From the NCBI GenBank assembly GCA_903951445.1, contig CAJBBZ010000120.1, forward strand, positions 1-64,000: a DNA stretch of 64,000 nt, written 5' to 3'. The notes beneath the pieces were generated by a model, which was not told the DNA's origin, searched no databases, and saw only the letters and a program-made list of their open reading frames with translations. Both the position numbers and the translations under genes were made by a program. Source of the DNA: an uncultured beta proteobacterium. Its GTDB lineage: Bacteria > Pseudomonadota > Gammaproteobacteria > Burkholderiales > Burkholderiaceae_C. Below, piece by piece: positions 25,941 to 35,592 of the stretch (positions are counted from its first letter, which is position 1; every line of letters begins with the position of its first letter).

Positions 25941-26594
25941 TTAACGCGGCGCGGCAGCGATGGCGGCAATCGCGGCGCGGTAGATCGCGGCAATATCGTC
26001 TTTGCCACCCAGATGCATTTGCAAATCTTTGAGCAAACCGTCGTGCAAGCCATAGACGCAGGCGTGTAGCGTCACTTCCTGGTCGCGCGCCCAGGCGTCT
26101 TGCAACACCGTACTTTGGGCCACGTTGAGCACTTGTTCCACCGCGTTGAGTTCGCACAAGATATTGGCGCGCGCCGACTCGGGCGCAGCGTCGATCAATG
26201 CTTGGTGCCGGTCGCGCACGTCCTGGATGTGGCGAAGCCAGTTGTCTGCCAGGCCAATGCGCGCGCCTTCTAGCGCCGCCTGCACGCCCGAGCAGCCGTA
26301 GTGGCCGACCAGCAAAATATCGCGTACCTTGAGGCGCTCTACGGCAAATTGGATAGTGGACAAGGCATTCAAATCCGAATGCACCACCACATTGGCCACG
26401 TTGCGGTGCACAAAAATCTCGCCCGGCGCCAGGCCAATGATCTGGTTGGCAGGCACGCGGCTGTCAGAGCAGCCGATCCACATATAGCGCGGCTTTTGCT
26501 GGGCCGTCAGGCCAGTAAAAAAGCCCGGCTGCTTGCGCTCCATTTCAGCCGCCCAAGTGCGGTTACGGGCAAATAAATCATGTAGCTGGGTCAT
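25941..26594 (-). CDS. can: Beta-class carbonic anhydrase
   Basis: The 217-residue enzyme interconverts carbon dioxide and bicarbonate. The zinc ligands fall at the same positions as in the E. coli enzyme: Cys42 and Asp44 (with Arg46) in MWIGCSDSR, and His98 and Cys101 in VGHYGCSG. Bicarbonate would serve carboxylases such as the biotin-dependent methylcrotonyl-CoA carboxylase of leucine breakdown, which would explain its place between isovaleryl-CoA dehydrogenase and aceK. That link is inference. Spacing to both neighbours is short, consistent with one operon. Confidence 0.95.
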   Translation of the reverse strand: MTQLHDLFARNRTWAAEMERKQPGFFTGLTAQQKPRYMWIGCSDSRVPANQIIGLAPGEIFVHRNVANVVVHSDLNALSTIQFAVERLKVRDILLVGHYGCSGVQAALEGARIGLADNWLRHIQDVRDRHQALIDAAPESARANILCELNAVEQVLNVAQSTVLQDAWARDQEVTLHACVYGLHDGLLKDLQMHLGGKDDIAAIYRAAIAAIAAAPR

Positions 26595-26620
26595 ACAAAT
26601 TTTGCGGTGCGCAAGCAGGC

Positions 26621-27799
26621 TTAAGCAGTCTCGGAAAACAATTCACGACCAATGAGCATACGGCGAATCTCGCTGGTGCCAGCGCCGATTTCATACAGCT
26701 TGGCATCGCGCCACAAACGGCCCAGCGGGTAGTCATTGATATAACCGTTGCCGCCAAATATTTGCACGCCTTCGCCGGCCATCCAAGTGGCTTTTTCGGC
26801 GGTCCACAAAATCACGCTGGCGCAGTCTTTGCGCACGCGGCGCACATGCTCGGTGCCCAGTGAATCCAAGTTTTTTGCCACCATATACGCAAACGAGCGA
26901 CCTGCTTGCAACACGGTGTACATATCGGCCACCTTGCCCTGAATTAGCTGGAACTCGCCAATGCTTTGCCCAAACTGCTTGCGCTCGTGGATATAGGGCA
27001 TGACGTTGTCCATCACCGCTTGCATGATGCCCAAAGGCCCGCCGCTCAATACCGCGCGCTCATAGTCCAGGCCGCTCATCAGCACCTTGGCGCCGTTGTT
27101 GATGCCGCCCAGCACGTTGGCCAGCGGCACTTCCACGTTGTTAAACACCAGCTCGCCAGTGTGGCTGCCGCGCATGCCCAGCTTGTCCAGCTTTTGCGCC
27201 ACCGAGAAACCCGGCATGCCTTTTTCAATCAAAAACGCCGTCACGCCGCGCGCGCCTAGCTCCGGGTCGGTTTTGGCATAAACCACCAAAGTGTCGGCAT
27301 CCGGGCCATTGGTAATCCACATCTTGCTGCCGTTGAGCACGAAGTAACCGCCCTTGTCTTGCGCGCGCAGTTTCATGGACAGCACATCGCTGCCCGCGCC
27401 GGGCTCACTCATGGCCAGGGCGCCCACGTGTTCGCCGCTGATCAGCTTGGGCAGGTAGCGCTGGCGCTGCTCTGGCGTGCCGTTGCGACGAATTTGGTTG
27501 ACACACAAGTTGCTGTGCGCGCCGTACGACAAACCCACCGAGGCGCTGGCGCGCGAGATTTCTTCCATGGCCACCATGTGGGCCAGATAGCCCATGGCAG
27601 CACCACCATATTCTTCTTCTACCGTGATACCCAGCACGCCCAGATCGCCCATCTTGCGCCACAAGTCCATGGGGAACTGGTCGTCGCGGTCGATAGCGGC
27701 GGCGCGCGGCGCGATTTCGGCTTGCGCAAAAGCATGCACCGCTTCGCGCAGCGCATCCACGTCTTGGCCTAGTTGAAAGTCCAGCCCTGGTAATGTCAT
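26621..27799 (-). CDS. liuA: Isovaleryl-CoA dehydrogenase
   Basis: This enzyme oxidises isovaleryl-CoA to 3-methylcrotonyl-CoA in leucine degradation and passes electrons to ETF. The 392-residue protein has [17 protein letters not shown] and the telling [18 protein letters not shown]. Glu247 in that stretch corresponds to the unusual catalytic base of isovaleryl-CoA dehydrogenases, which in most acyl-CoA dehydrogenases lies near the C-terminus. [20 protein letters not shown] ends the protein, with Gly where others have the C-terminal base, supporting the assignment. The following liu genes for the carboxylase and lyase are not in this window. Confidence 0.95.
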   Translation of the reverse strand: MTLPGLDFQLGQDVDALREAVHAFAQAEIAPRAAAIDRDDQFPMDLWRKMGDLGVLGITVEEEYGGAAMGYLAHMVAMEEISRASASVGLSYGAHSNLCVNQIRRNGTPEQRQRYLPKLISGEHVGALAMSEPGAGSDVLSMKLRAQDKGGYFVLNGSKMWITNGPDADTLVVYAKTDPELGARGVTAFLIEKGMPGFSVAQKLDKLGMRGSHTGELVFNNVEVPLANVLGGINNGAKVLMSGLDYERAVLSGGPLGIMQAVMDNVMPYIHERKQFGQSIGEFQLIQGKVADMYTVLQAGRSFAYMVAKNLDSLGTEHVRRVRKDCASVILWTAEKATWMAGEGVQIFGGNGYINDYPLGRLWRDAKLYEIGAGTSEIRRMLIGRELFSETA

Positions 27800-27824
27800 T
27801 TTTTTATCCCCTAAGAAAAATGGT

Positions 27825-28283
27825 TCACGCGCTGGCAGACACCGTGGTCAGGGTTTGCTGCATTAGTGCACAGGGGCTGATCTGCCCTTGCGCATCGACA
27901 TGCAGCACCTCTACCGATGCCACCGTCACCCGCTTACCGGCGCGCACTACTTTACCGGTAGCGCGCAACTCGCCATCGCTAAAAGCGGCCAAAAAATTAA
28001 TTTTGTATTCCACCGTGGTGACCTCAAGCCCATCTGGCGCAAGCGTGAGCGCGGCATAGCCGCCTGCGATATCTGCCAGCATGCCGGTAGCGCCGCCATG
28101 AAAGCCGCCTTGCTGCTGCGTTACCTTATCGGAGTAAGGCAGGGCCAGCTCCACACATCCGGGCTCTGCGCGCAGCAGGCGCACGCCCATGGCCCGCGAC
28201 ATGCCCTGGCGCGCCAGGCTGTTGGCAATGCGCTCCCACAGCGCAGGATAGGGCGCGGCCTGGGGAGCGGTATCAGCGGACAT
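27825..28283 (-). CDS. PaaI-family hotdog-fold thioesterase
   Basis: The 152-residue protein has the hotdog thioesterase signature [24 protein letters not shown] followed by [25 protein letters not shown], as in PaaI-like acyl-CoA thioesterases. It probably hydrolyses surplus acyl-CoA and frees CoA during branched-chain catabolism. Its start overlaps the end of liuR by 11 bases, and ivd follows 25 bases later, so it is very likely part of the LiuR-controlled unit. The specific acyl group is unknown. Confidence 0.9.
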   Translation of the reverse strand: MSADTAPQAAPYPALWERIANSLARQGMSRAMGVRLLRAEPGCVELALPYSDKVTQQQGGFHGGATGMLADIAGGYAALTLAPDGLEVTTVEYKINFLAAFSDGELRATGKVVRAGKRVTVASVEVLHVDAQGQISPCALMQQTLTTVSASA

Positions 28284-28710
28284 GCGCGACCTGGGCTTTG
28301 GGTTTTTTGCTTTTGGGCGCGCTAGCGGCCACTTTACCCAACAAGGTGCGGGCTTCGCGCTGATGCACTTTGATCTCGTCCAGATTGGCCTGCAAATCGG
28401 CCATCTGGTCTTCGATACGGCTGCGGTGTACGTCCAGCACCTCCAAAAACTTGGTCAATTGGATGCCGGTATCACGCGGGCTTTCATAGGTATCGATGAT
28501 GTCTTTGGCCTCGGTCAGGCTCAGGCCCAGGCGTTTGGCGCGCAAGGTGAGCTTCAGGCGTGTACGGTCTCGCACGCTATACACCCGGTTACGCCCACCC
28601 GGGCCGGTACGCTCGGGTTGCAACAAACCCAGGTCTTCGTAAAAACGAATGGCCCGGGTGGTGAGGTCAAACTCGCGCGACAAGTCGCTGATACTGAAGG
28701 TACTGCTCAT
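28273..28710 (-). CDS. liuR: MerR-family regulator LiuR
   Basis: The 145-residue protein has a MerR winged helix at the N-terminus (FSISDLSREFDLTTRAIRFY, then EDLGLLQPERTGPGGRNRVY), a long dimerisation helix, and a basic C-terminal tail (SAPKSKKPKA). MerR regulators beside isovaleryl-CoA dehydrogenase are LiuR, which represses branched-chain amino acid and fatty acid use and is released by acyl-CoA intermediates. A perfect palindrome of LiuR type lies 82 bases upstream. I chose the ATG at 28710 because it directly precedes the DNA-binding domain; an upstream frame would add 19 residues of no similarity. Confidence 0.92.
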   Translation of the reverse strand: MSSTFSISDLSREFDLTTRAIRFYEDLGLLQPERTGPGGRNRVYSVRDRTRLKLTLRAKRLGLSLTEAKDIIDTYESPRDTGIQLTKFLEVLDVHRSRIEDQMADLQANLDEIKVHQREARTLLGKVAASAPKSKKPKAQVAHVR

Positions 28711-28791
28711 AGTCGGTGGCAACAAAGGGGCGAGGTGCAAGATACAAACCCATGCGACACAGGCCAAGGGCCTTACTGTCTAGAATCAAGG

Positions 28792-28813
28792 TTGACGTTT
28801 ACGTAAACGTCAA
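28792..28813. promoter_or_regulatory. LiuR-type operator, perfect 22-bp palindrome
   Basis: The half-sites TTGACGTTTAC and GTAAACGTCAA are exact reverse complements with no spacer. The sequence agrees with the published style of LiuR binding sites in proteobacteria (TTNACGTTTACGTNAA-like). It lies between liuR (minus strand) and the metallo-hydrolase gene (plus strand), so one site could control both directions. A TAGAAT at 28781-28786 could be the -10 element for the plus-strand gene, which would put the operator at the transcription start. Confidence 0.85.
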
Positions 28814-28815
28814 TT

Positions 28816-29907
28816 ATGAACCATAAGCTGTCCACCATGAACGCCCTCGAATCCCACTTGCACTATCCCCTGGGCAACGCCCTACCGGCGCCGGGGGGCA
28901 GCATCGAAGTGGCGCCCGGTATTTTGTGGCTACGCATGGTGCTGCCCTTTGCGCTAGACCATATCAACCTCTGGCTTTTGCGCGATTGCATGGAAGGTGA
29001 AAACGGCCCGGTAGAGGGCTGGAGCGTGGTGGACTGCTGCATCCACCGCGACGAAGCCAAGGCCCAATGGGAACAAATATTTAGCAATGAGTTACAAGGC
29101 TTGCCGATCCTGCGCGTGATCTGCACCCATATGCACCCAGACCACATCGGCCTGGCCCATTGGCTGTGCGAGCGCTGGAAGGTGGACTTGTGGATCAGCG
29201 CTGCCGACTACCAAGTGGCGCGCTTTGCTTGCATGGGCGCCAACGGCTTTGGCGGCGAACGCTCGGCCGCTTATTTCGCGGCCCACGGCATGAACGACGA
29301 GGGCTCGGTAGAACAAGTGCGTGCGCGCACCAACTACTTTCCCAACCTGGTGCCCTCCATCCCTGACAGCTACCACCGCCTGATGGACGGCACGCTGCTG
29401 GACATCGGCGGGCGCAGCTGGCGCTGCATCAGCGGCTACGGCCACGCGCCCGAACATATTGCGCTGTACTGCGATGACTTGCAAGTGCTGATCGGCGGCG
29501 ACATGATGCTGCCGCGTATTTCCACTAACGTGAGCGTCTACGAGCAAGAGCCCGAGGCCGATGCGCTCAAGCTGTTTTTGGACTCGATAGACAAGTTCAA
29601 ACCCCTGCCGGTAGATACCTTGACGCTACCGGCGCATGGCAAGCCTTTCACCGGCTTGCATGTGCGCATCGAGCAACTGCACTCCCACCACCGCGATCGC
29701 TTGGCCGAAGTGATGCAAGCCTGCGCCGCCGGTCCGCAAAGCGCGCGCGATGTGGTACCAGTGCTATTCACCCGCGCGCTAGATTTGCACCAAATGACCT
29801 TTGCCATGGGCGAGGCGGTAGCCCATTTGCATATGTTGTGGTTCCAGAAAAAACTGCGCCGCAGCCTGGGCGCCGATGGCGTCTACCGCTTTAGCTTGCC
29901 GGCCTAA
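28816..29907 (+). CDS. Metallo-beta-lactamase-fold hydrolase beside liuR
   Basis: The 363-residue protein has the zinc motif THMHPDHIGLAH (HxHxDH), further ligands in GYGHAPEHIALY and GGDMMLPR, and LPAHGKPF. It belongs to the glyoxalase II/RNase Z-like superfamily. MBL-fold proteins of this kind recur beside LiuR-regulated genes, and I infer that it hydrolyses an acyl-CoA or related thioester. The first ATG (28816) begins only three bases after the operator and has no ribosome-binding site; Met8 (28837) is an alternative start. The gene is divergent from liuR. Confidence 0.85.
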   Translation: MNHKLSTMNALESHLHYPLGNALPAPGGSIEVAPGILWLRMVLPFALDHINLWLLRDCMEGENGPVEGWSVVDCCIHRDEAKAQWEQIFSNELQGLPILRVICTHMHPDHIGLAHWLCERWKVDLWISAADYQVARFACMGANGFGGERSAAYFAAHGMNDEGSVEQVRARTNYFPNLVPSIPDSYHRLMDGTLLDIGGRSWRCISGYGHAPEHIALYCDDLQVLIGGDMMLPRISTNVSVYEQEPEADALKLFLDSIDKFKPLPVDTLTLPAHGKPFTGLHVRIEQLHSHHRDRLAEVMQACAAGPQSARDVVPVLFTRALDLHQMTFAMGEAVAHLHMLWFQKKLRRSLGADGVYRFSLPA

Positions 29908-29916
29908 GGCGCCTGC

Positions 29917-30900
29917 TTACCAAAGCGGTGCGGTCGGGTCTTTGAGCTTTTTGCGCCGCTGCGGGTAGTCGGGCATTACGCTGCCCACGGTTTGCCAAAA
30001 GCGCGGGCTGTGGTTCATGACACGCAAATGGCTCAGCTCATGCGCCACCACATAGTCGATCACCGGTAATTCAAAATGCATCAAGCGCCAGTTCAGGCGG
30101 ATAGAGCCGTCGCTCTTGGCGCTGCCCCAGCGCTTGTCGGCATTGCTCAGCGACAAGCGCGTCCAGCGCACTTGCAATTGCGGCGCAAAGTGGTTGAGCC
30201 GCTCTTCAAACAAGGCCTTGGCCTGGCGCATCAGCCAGGCCTGCGTGGCATCGCGGATTTGCGCTGCGCTGGCGTCCACAGGCAACGCAATACGCAACTC
30301 GCGCAGCAGCGGCCGGTCTTGCTCACTATGTGCCTCTGCCAAGGCCGCACCCACCGCGCTAAAACCATGCGAGGGGTCAAGGCGCAAACGTAGCAAGCCG
30401 CCCAGGTAGGGGAAAACCGCGCCATCGCACCAGTCGATACGGGTTTGCAGTAATTGCGTATGTCGCTCCCGGCTTTCGTGCAATTTGCGCACGATCCACT
30501 CGGCGCGCGCTTGTAAAACCTGGTCAATTTCATTAAGCGAGGTCCAGCGCGGCGCACGCACACTGAGACCATCGGGCCCGATACTCATGCCAATGCTGCT
30601 GCGGCGCGCCCGCACCAGCGAAAACCCCACCTGCACGCCTTGCAAACGCAGACTGCGCGTAGCTTGGGGATGGATAAAGCCAGTATCTGTTGTCAAAGGG
30701 GGCGCCGGGGTGCTTTGGCTGATTGCGCTGGAGCCAATTGCTTTGGGGGCTACTGCTTTAGGCCTTGGTACCTTAGGCGTATCGGGTGTTGCAGCGCGGC
30801 GTGGTGCGCGGGCGGGCGGCTTTGGCGCCGCAGTTTGAGCCGGTGGCGCAGTGCCCAGCGATTCAAACAAATCCAGGGTGTAACGCAGCAGCGGATGCAT
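29917..30900 (-). CDS. YgjP/SprT-like zinc metallopeptidase-fold protein
   Basis: The 327-residue protein ends with the zinc site of the DUF45/YgjP family: VVAHELSHLRVMNHSPRFW, where HELSH is the HExxH motif and the downstream His completes the ligands. The preceding domain (FSLVRARRSSIGMSIGPDGL, WGSAKSDGSIRLNWRLMHF) is also typical. A Pro/Ala-rich stretch at about residues 20-90 with no recognisable domain precedes it. The substrate is unknown. The ATG at 30900 starts MHPLLRYTLDLFESLG. It is the last gene of a minus-strand run from glyQ. Confidence 0.85.
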   Translation of the reverse strand: MHPLLRYTLDLFESLGTAPPAQTAAPKPPARAPRRAATPDTPKVPRPKAVAPKAIGSSAISQSTPAPPLTTDTGFIHPQATRSLRLQGVQVGFSLVRARRSSIGMSIGPDGLSVRAPRWTSLNEIDQVLQARAEWIVRKLHESRERHTQLLQTRIDWCDGAVFPYLGGLLRLRLDPSHGFSAVGAALAEAHSEQDRPLLRELRIALPVDASAAQIRDATQAWLMRQAKALFEERLNHFAPQLQVRWTRLSLSNADKRWGSAKSDGSIRLNWRLMHFELPVIDYVVAHELSHLRVMNHSPRFWQTVGSVMPDYPQRRKKLKDPTAPLW

Positions 30901-30920
30901 GGCCCGAGTGTTCTGGGGCG

Positions 30921-31664
30921 CTAGGCTTGGGGCGGGTAAGCGTCCGGGTCTAGCCGGCGCATTTCGGCCTCGATCCAGGCCTCCACCTCGCGCATCATTT
31001 CCTCCGGGCTGCGGCCTTCGCTGTCTATCGCCGGGCCTATGGATACATCCACTAAGCCGGGGTATTTGATGAATGCTTTGCGCGGCCAAACGCGGGCCGA
31101 GTTGACGGCGATGGGAAACACCGGCGCGCCGGTCTCAATAGCCAGCCGCGTACCGCCAGCTTTGTACACGCCCTTCTCGCCGCGCGGTATGCGCGTGCCC
31201 TCTGGAAACATGATGATCCAGACCCCACGGGCCAGCAATTCTTGGCCTTGCGACACCACCTTGTTAAAGGCCTGCGAGCGCTGGCTGCGGTCGATATGGA
31301 TCATGTCCAAGCGGCTCATGGCCCAGCCGAAAAACGGTACATAGAGCAACTCTTTTTTGAACACAAAAGCCAGCGGATGCGGCATCAGCGAAGGCAGCAA
31401 AAAAGTCTCTAAGGTGGACTGGTGCTTTACCAGCAGCACAGCGGCGCTGTTTTCGCCGGTGGGCAAATGTTCCCAGCCGCTGACGCGCACCCGGATGCCC
31501 AAAATCACACGCGCACCGGCAATGGCAGTGCGCAACCAAGCGCGCGCCATGGCCCACAGCAGATTGCCCCGGATGAATATCGATGCGCCTAAAATCGCAA
31601 ACGCAAAAGGCACTACCGTGAGCATCATCCACAGCATGTGCAAGACCGAGCGGATGAAAGACAT
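30921..31664 (-). CDS. plsC: 1-acyl-sn-glycerol-3-phosphate acyltransferase
   Basis: PlsC acylates lysophosphatidate to phosphatidate at the inner membrane. The 247-residue protein has a hydrophobic N-terminus (LHMLWMMLTVVPFAFAILGA), acyltransferase motif I as VKHQSTLETFLLP, and motif III FPEGTRIPRG. Motif I reads H(X4)E rather than the textbook H(X4)D; I believe this variant is usual in betaproteobacterial homologues. The ATG at 31664 is preferred to a TTG five codons upstream, but neither has a clear ribosome-binding site. It follows gmhB closely on the same strand. Confidence 0.9.
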   Translation of the reverse strand: MSFIRSVLHMLWMMLTVVPFAFAILGASIFIRGNLLWAMARAWLRTAIAGARVILGIRVRVSGWEHLPTGENSAAVLLVKHQSTLETFLLPSLMPHPLAFVFKKELLYVPFFGWAMSRLDMIHIDRSQRSQAFNKVVSQGQELLARGVWIIMFPEGTRIPRGEKGVYKAGGTRLAIETGAPVFPIAVNSARVWPRKAFIKYPGLVDVSIGPAIDSEGRSPEEMMREVEAWIEAEMRRLDPDAYPPQA

Positions 31665-31691
31665 AGATCGGGTACGCAAATGAAAGGGGCG

Positions 31692-32240
31692 CTAGCTGCG
31701 CGCCACCAGGTAGTCCGCAAAGGCAGAAAGGTCCGTATGCACCATGGTTTGCGGCGGAAAGTCGGCTGGCAGTGGCTGGCCGCGCCAGAGCGCACCTTTG
31801 CCGGTTTGCACCACATGCGGCGTGCAGCCTGTGCCTATGGCGGCAACCATGTCACGCGCCGTGTCGCCTACCGCGGGCATGGTGGCCAGGCCCATGCCGT
31901 AGCGCTCGGAAATTTGCTCAAACAAGCCCGAGGCGGGTTTGCGGCAGCGGCAATTTTCAGCCGGACTGTGCGGACAGTAAAACACCGCGTCGATGCGCCC
32001 ACCCACGGCGGCCAACATGCTGTGCATTTTGGCGTGCATGGCATTGAGCGCCGCCACATCAAACAGCCCGCGCCCCAGGCCCGACTGGTTGCTGGCCACC
32101 ACCACATGCCAACCGGCGTGGTTAATGCGCGCAATGGCCTCCAACGCGCCGGGCAGCGGTATCCATTCGTCAGCGGACTTGATGTAGTCGTCGCTGTCCT
32201 CGTTAATCGTGCCGTCGCGGTCGAGGATGCAAAGTTTCAT
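31692..32240 (-). CDS. gmhB: D-glycero-beta-D-manno-heptose 1,7-bisphosphate 7-phosphatase
   Basis: GmhB removes the 7-phosphate in ADP-heptose synthesis for the lipopolysaccharide inner core. The 182-residue HAD phosphatase has the nucleophile motif LDRDGTIN (Asp7 and Asp9), VASNQSGLGRG as motif II, and a zinc site CPHSPAENCRCRKP that is characteristic of GmhB. VGDTARDMVAA is motif IV. It is placed between glyS and plsC, 15 bases after glyS, in an order I associate with Burkholderiales. Other heptose genes are not present in the window. Confidence 0.95.
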   Translation of the reverse strand: MKLCILDRDGTINEDSDDYIKSADEWIPLPGALEAIARINHAGWHVVVASNQSGLGRGLFDVAALNAMHAKMHSMLAAVGGRIDAVFYCPHSPAENCRCRKPASGLFEQISERYGMGLATMPAVGDTARDMVAAIGTGCTPHVVQTGKGALWRGQPLPADFPPQTMVHTDLSAFADYLVARS

Positions 32241-32255
32241 GATGCTAAAAAGAAT

Positions 32256-34451
32256 TTAAGCGGCCAGCTTGGACAAATCGGCCACGCGGTTCATGGCGCT
32301 GTGCAGTTGCTGCAAAAGCGCCAGGCGGTTGGCCTTGAGCGCCGGGTCGTCGGCATTGACCATCACGCCATCAAAAAACGCGTCTACTGGCGCACGCAAG
32401 GCAGCCAGGGCTTGGAGGCTGGCGGTGTAGTCCTTGGCGACGTACAAAGCGTCCGCCTGCGGGACGATGCTTTGCATGGCGGCGAACAAGGCCTGCTCGG
32501 CGGCTTCGTGCAACAAGGCGGCATTGACCTGGCCTTGCGCGGCGTCGGATTTTTTGAGAATGTTGCTAATGCGCTTGTTCGCAGCCGCCAGCGCGGCGCT
32601 TTCGGGTAGGGCGGAGAAGGCGCGTACGGCTTCAAGCCGGCGCGGCACTTCTCCCAAACGCTGAATACGCAGCGCCAATACCGCTTCAACTTCTTGGGAA
32701 GAGTAACCCTGTTCACGCAATGAACCCGCAAGACGGTCAAATATAAATTCGCGTATTGCAGGGCTGGCGTCTTTAATCAACTGTCCAAAGACCGGTGCTG
32801 CATCGGACAACATTTCATCTGTATTCAACGGCAGATTGCGATCCAGCAGCATTCGAATGACGCCTAGAGCGTGCCGCCGTAATGCAAAGGGATCTTTATC
32901 GCCCGTTGGCAAATTGCCAATCCCAAACATACCCACCAGCGTTTCCAGTTTGTCGGCCAATGCCACAACAAGTCCCACGTCACTGCGTGGCAGACTGTCA
33001 CCTGCGAAACGTGGGTTGTAATGATGTTCAATTGCCTCCGCTACCAATACATCTTCGCCATCGTGTAGGGCGTAATACCGTCCCATGACTCCTTGAAGCT
33101 CAGGAAATTCTCCAACCATGTCTGTGACCAAGTCGGTCTTTGCAAGCCGCGCAGCGCGCACAACAAGCTCGATAAACGGCCCCGGCTCCTGTGCGTAGGG
33201 TTGAAACCCATTTTTGACCAAGGCACCAGCAATGCCGCACGCAATTGCACACACCCGCTCCATACGCTCGCCCTGCGTACCCAATTGATTGTGATAAACC
33301 ACTTTGGACAAACCTTCAACGCGCGACTCTAAGCTGCGCTTGCGATCCTGGTCGAAAAAGAATTTGGCATCTGCCAGTCGCGGGCGCACCACGCGTTCAT
33401 TGCCGCCGATCACGAAGCTGGGGTCTTGCGGGTTGATATTGCTAACGATTAAAAACTGGTTGCTCAGCTTGCCATCGGCATCGAGTAGCGGGAAGTATTT
33501 TTGATTCGCCTTCATGGTCAGAATCAAACACTCTTGGGGCACTTGCAAAAACACTTCGTCAAAGTTGCAGACCATCACGGTGGGGCGCTCCACCAGCGCG
33601 GTCACCTCTTGCACTAGCGCGTTCTCCAGCAAAACTTCTTCGGCCTCTGCGTCGGTCAGCAAGGCAGGCTCTACTTCCAAACGGCGGGCCAGGCGTTTGG
33701 CCGCGCTGCGCAGTGCTTGCACCATGGCGCGGCTGCGTTCGTCAAAGCTGGCAATCACCGCGCCATCGCGCGCCAGGGTGGCGGCGTAGTCATCGGCATG
33801 GGCTATCACCACGGGCGAAACCACTGCTTCAAAACGATGGCCTTGGGTGCTGTTACCCGCCTGTAAGCCCAGTGCCTGCACCGGCACCACCGCGCTGCCG
33901 TGCAGAGCCAGCAAACCATGCGCCGGGCGCACAAAGCTGACGGTGCTCCAGCCGGGCAATTCGCAATCGCGCTCCAGCTGGTAGCTCATTACTTTGGGGA
34001 TAGGCAGTTTGGCAATCGCATCGAGCAAGGCTTTTTGTAAACCTTCAGCCAAGCTGGCGCCGCGCACCATGCTGTCAAAGTACAAGGCCTCAGCTTTGCC
34101 GTCCATGCGTTTTTGCAAACCGGCGATAGCCTCAGGCCCCGCGCCCAGGGCTTGCAGTTTTTTCAGCAGGGCCGGTGTGGCTTGGCCGCTGGCATCTAAG
34201 CCCACGGTTACGGGCATCAGTTTTTGCGACACCGCTTTGTCAGGCGCTTGCGCGCTAACCCCAGCCACATGCACTGCCAAGCGGCGGGGTGATGCGTAAT
34301 CCATGACCGCTGCATCAGCAGCGGCCAGTCCTTGCGCTTTCAGGCTGTCGGCCAGCACGGTGGCAAAAGCCAGCCCCAGCTTTTTCAAGGCCTTGGGCGG
34401 CAGTTCTTCGACAAAGAGTTCGACCAGCAAGTTGTGCGTATTCATGCTCAT
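32256..34451 (-). CDS. glyS: Glycyl-tRNA synthetase beta subunit
   Basis: GlyS is the tRNA-recognition subunit of the alpha2beta2 bacterial glycyl-tRNA synthetase. The 731-residue protein begins with [19 protein letters not shown], continues with the conserved [11 protein letters not shown], and contains [20 protein letters not shown] and the HD-like and anticodon-binding C-terminal half ([20 protein letters not shown]). The start at 34451 overlaps the glyQ stop as ATGA, which decides it over Met3 at 34445. It is transcribed with glyQ upstream and gmhB downstream. Confidence 0.97.
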   Translation of the reverse strand: MSMNTHNLLVELFVEELPPKALKKLGLAFATVLADSLKAQGLAAADAAVMDYASPRRLAVHVAGVSAQAPDKAVSQKLMPVTVGLDASGQATPALLKKLQALGAGPEAIAGLQKRMDGKAEALYFDSMVRGASLAEGLQKALLDAIAKLPIPKVMSYQLERDCELPGWSTVSFVRPAHGLLALHGSAVVPVQALGLQAGNSTQGHRFEAVVSPVVIAHADDYAATLARDGAVIASFDERSRAMVQALRSAAKRLARRLEVEPALLTDAEAEEVLLENALVQEVTALVERPTVMVCNFDEVFLQVPQECLILTMKANQKYFPLLDADGKLSNQFLIVSNINPQDPSFVIGGNERVVRPRLADAKFFFDQDRKRSLESRVEGLSKVVYHNQLGTQGERMERVCAIACGIAGALVKNGFQPYAQEPGPFIELVVRAARLAKTDLVTDMVGEFPELQGVMGRYYALHDGEDVLVAEAIEHHYNPRFAGDSLPRSDVGLVVALADKLETLVGMFGIGNLPTGDKDPFALRRHALGVIRMLLDRNLPLNTDEMLSDAAPVFGQLIKDASPAIREFIFDRLAGSLREQGYSSQEVEAVLALRIQRLGEVPRRLEAVRAFSALPESAALAAANKRISNILKKSDAAQGQVNAALLHEAAEQALFAAMQSIVPQADALYVAKDYTASLQALAALRAPVDAFFDGVMVNADDPALKANRLALLQQLHSAMNRVADLSKLAA

Positions 34452-35353
34452 GCCGCCTTCTTCGCCATTTGCGCAATCCATGCGGGCGGGGCCATCGGAA
34501 AGCCCAATCGTTCGCGGCTCTCAAAATAGCACTGCGCCACGCCGCGTGCCAGATTGCGGATGCGGCCCATGTAAGCAGCGCGCTCGGTCACGCTGATGGC
34601 GCCGCGTGCGTCCAGCAAATTAAAAGTATGCGCCGCTTTGAGCACTTGTTCGTAAGCCGGTAGGGCCAGGGGCACGTCGATCAAATGCTTGGCTTGTTTT
34701 TCATGCGCGGAAAAGGCGGTGAATAAAAAGTCGGTGTCGCTGTGTTCGAAGTTGTAGGTGGACTGTTCTACTTCGTTTTGCTTGTACACGTCGCCGTAGG
34801 TCATATCGGCGGTCCATTGCAAGTTATAGACGTTGTCCACGCCTTGCAAGTACATGGCCAGGCGCTCCAGACCGTAGGTAATTTCGCCGGTGACCGGCTT
34901 GCAGTCGATGCCACCCACTTGCTGGAAATAGGTGAACTGCGTCACCTCCATGCCATTGAGCCACACTTCCCAGCCCAAGCCCCATGCGCCCAGGGTGGGG
35001 TTTTCCCAATCGTCTTCGACAAAGCGGATGTCGTTTTGCTTCAGGTCAAAGCCCAGCGCCTGTAGTGAACCGAGGTACAAGTCCAGAATATTGGCCGGGG
35101 CCGGTTTCATGACCACCTGGTATTGGTAGTAGTGTTGCAAGCGGTTGGGGTTTTCGCCGTAGCGCCCGTCTTTGGGGCGGCGGCTGGGTTGCACATAAGC
35201 GGCCTTCCAAGGCTCGGGGCCGATGGCGCGTAAAAAGGTGGCGGTGTGCGAGGTACCGGCGCCCACTTCCATGTCGTAGGGTTGTAGGAGCGCGCAACCT
35301 TGCTGGTCCCAATAGGACTGCAAGGTCAAAATAATTTGCTGGAATGTCAACAT
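34448..35353 (-). CDS. glyQ: Glycyl-tRNA synthetase alpha subunit
   Basis: GlyQ holds the aminoacylation site for glycine. The 301-residue protein shows the near-invariant N-terminus [20 protein letters not shown] and the class II motifs [20 protein letters not shown], with [10 protein letters not shown] and [20 protein letters not shown] downstream. It is the first gene of the glyQ-glyS-gmhB-plsC run; the 239 bases upstream, up to the lnt stop, should carry the promoter. No T-box or other leader structure was recognised there. Confidence 0.97.
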   Translation of the reverse strand: MLTFQQIILTLQSYWDQQGCALLQPYDMEVGAGTSHTATFLRAIGPEPWKAAYVQPSRRPKDGRYGENPNRLQHYYQYQVVMKPAPANILDLYLGSLQALGFDLKQNDIRFVEDDWENPTLGAWGLGWEVWLNGMEVTQFTYFQQVGGIDCKPVTGEITYGLERLAMYLQGVDNVYNLQWTADMTYGDVYKQNEVEQSTYNFEHSDTDFLFTAFSAHEKQAKHLIDVPLALPAYEQVLKAAHTFNLLDARGAISVTERAAYMGRIRNLARGVAQCYFESRERLGFPMAPPAWIAQMAKKAA

Positions 35354-35592
35354 GGAGTGGCTGGGCGCAGCACTGGCGCCGTCGTTCAGGGTGCTTACAA
35401 GGTCTTGTAGCGTAAGCGCTCAATTTTACGGGCCATTGCCTGGACTACCCAAGGCTTACGCAATTGCAGTTGCAAAAGCCGACATATTCCTTTTGCGTCG
35501 ACGGCTCACGCAGCCTGTACCGTGATCCGAAACGCGCACATGCGCTTTGGAGGTTGGCACGATGCGCACCTGGCGACGCAGGTCTTGACGAT

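Noticed and set aside
31264-31632. Loss of function in plsC because motif I reads H(X4)E
   Set aside because: The Glu variant is, as far as I know, common in related proteins and the other motifs are intact.
31638-32609. Plus-strand open frame of 323 codons
   Set aside because: It is antisense to plsC, gmhB and the end of glyS and has no recognisable domain.
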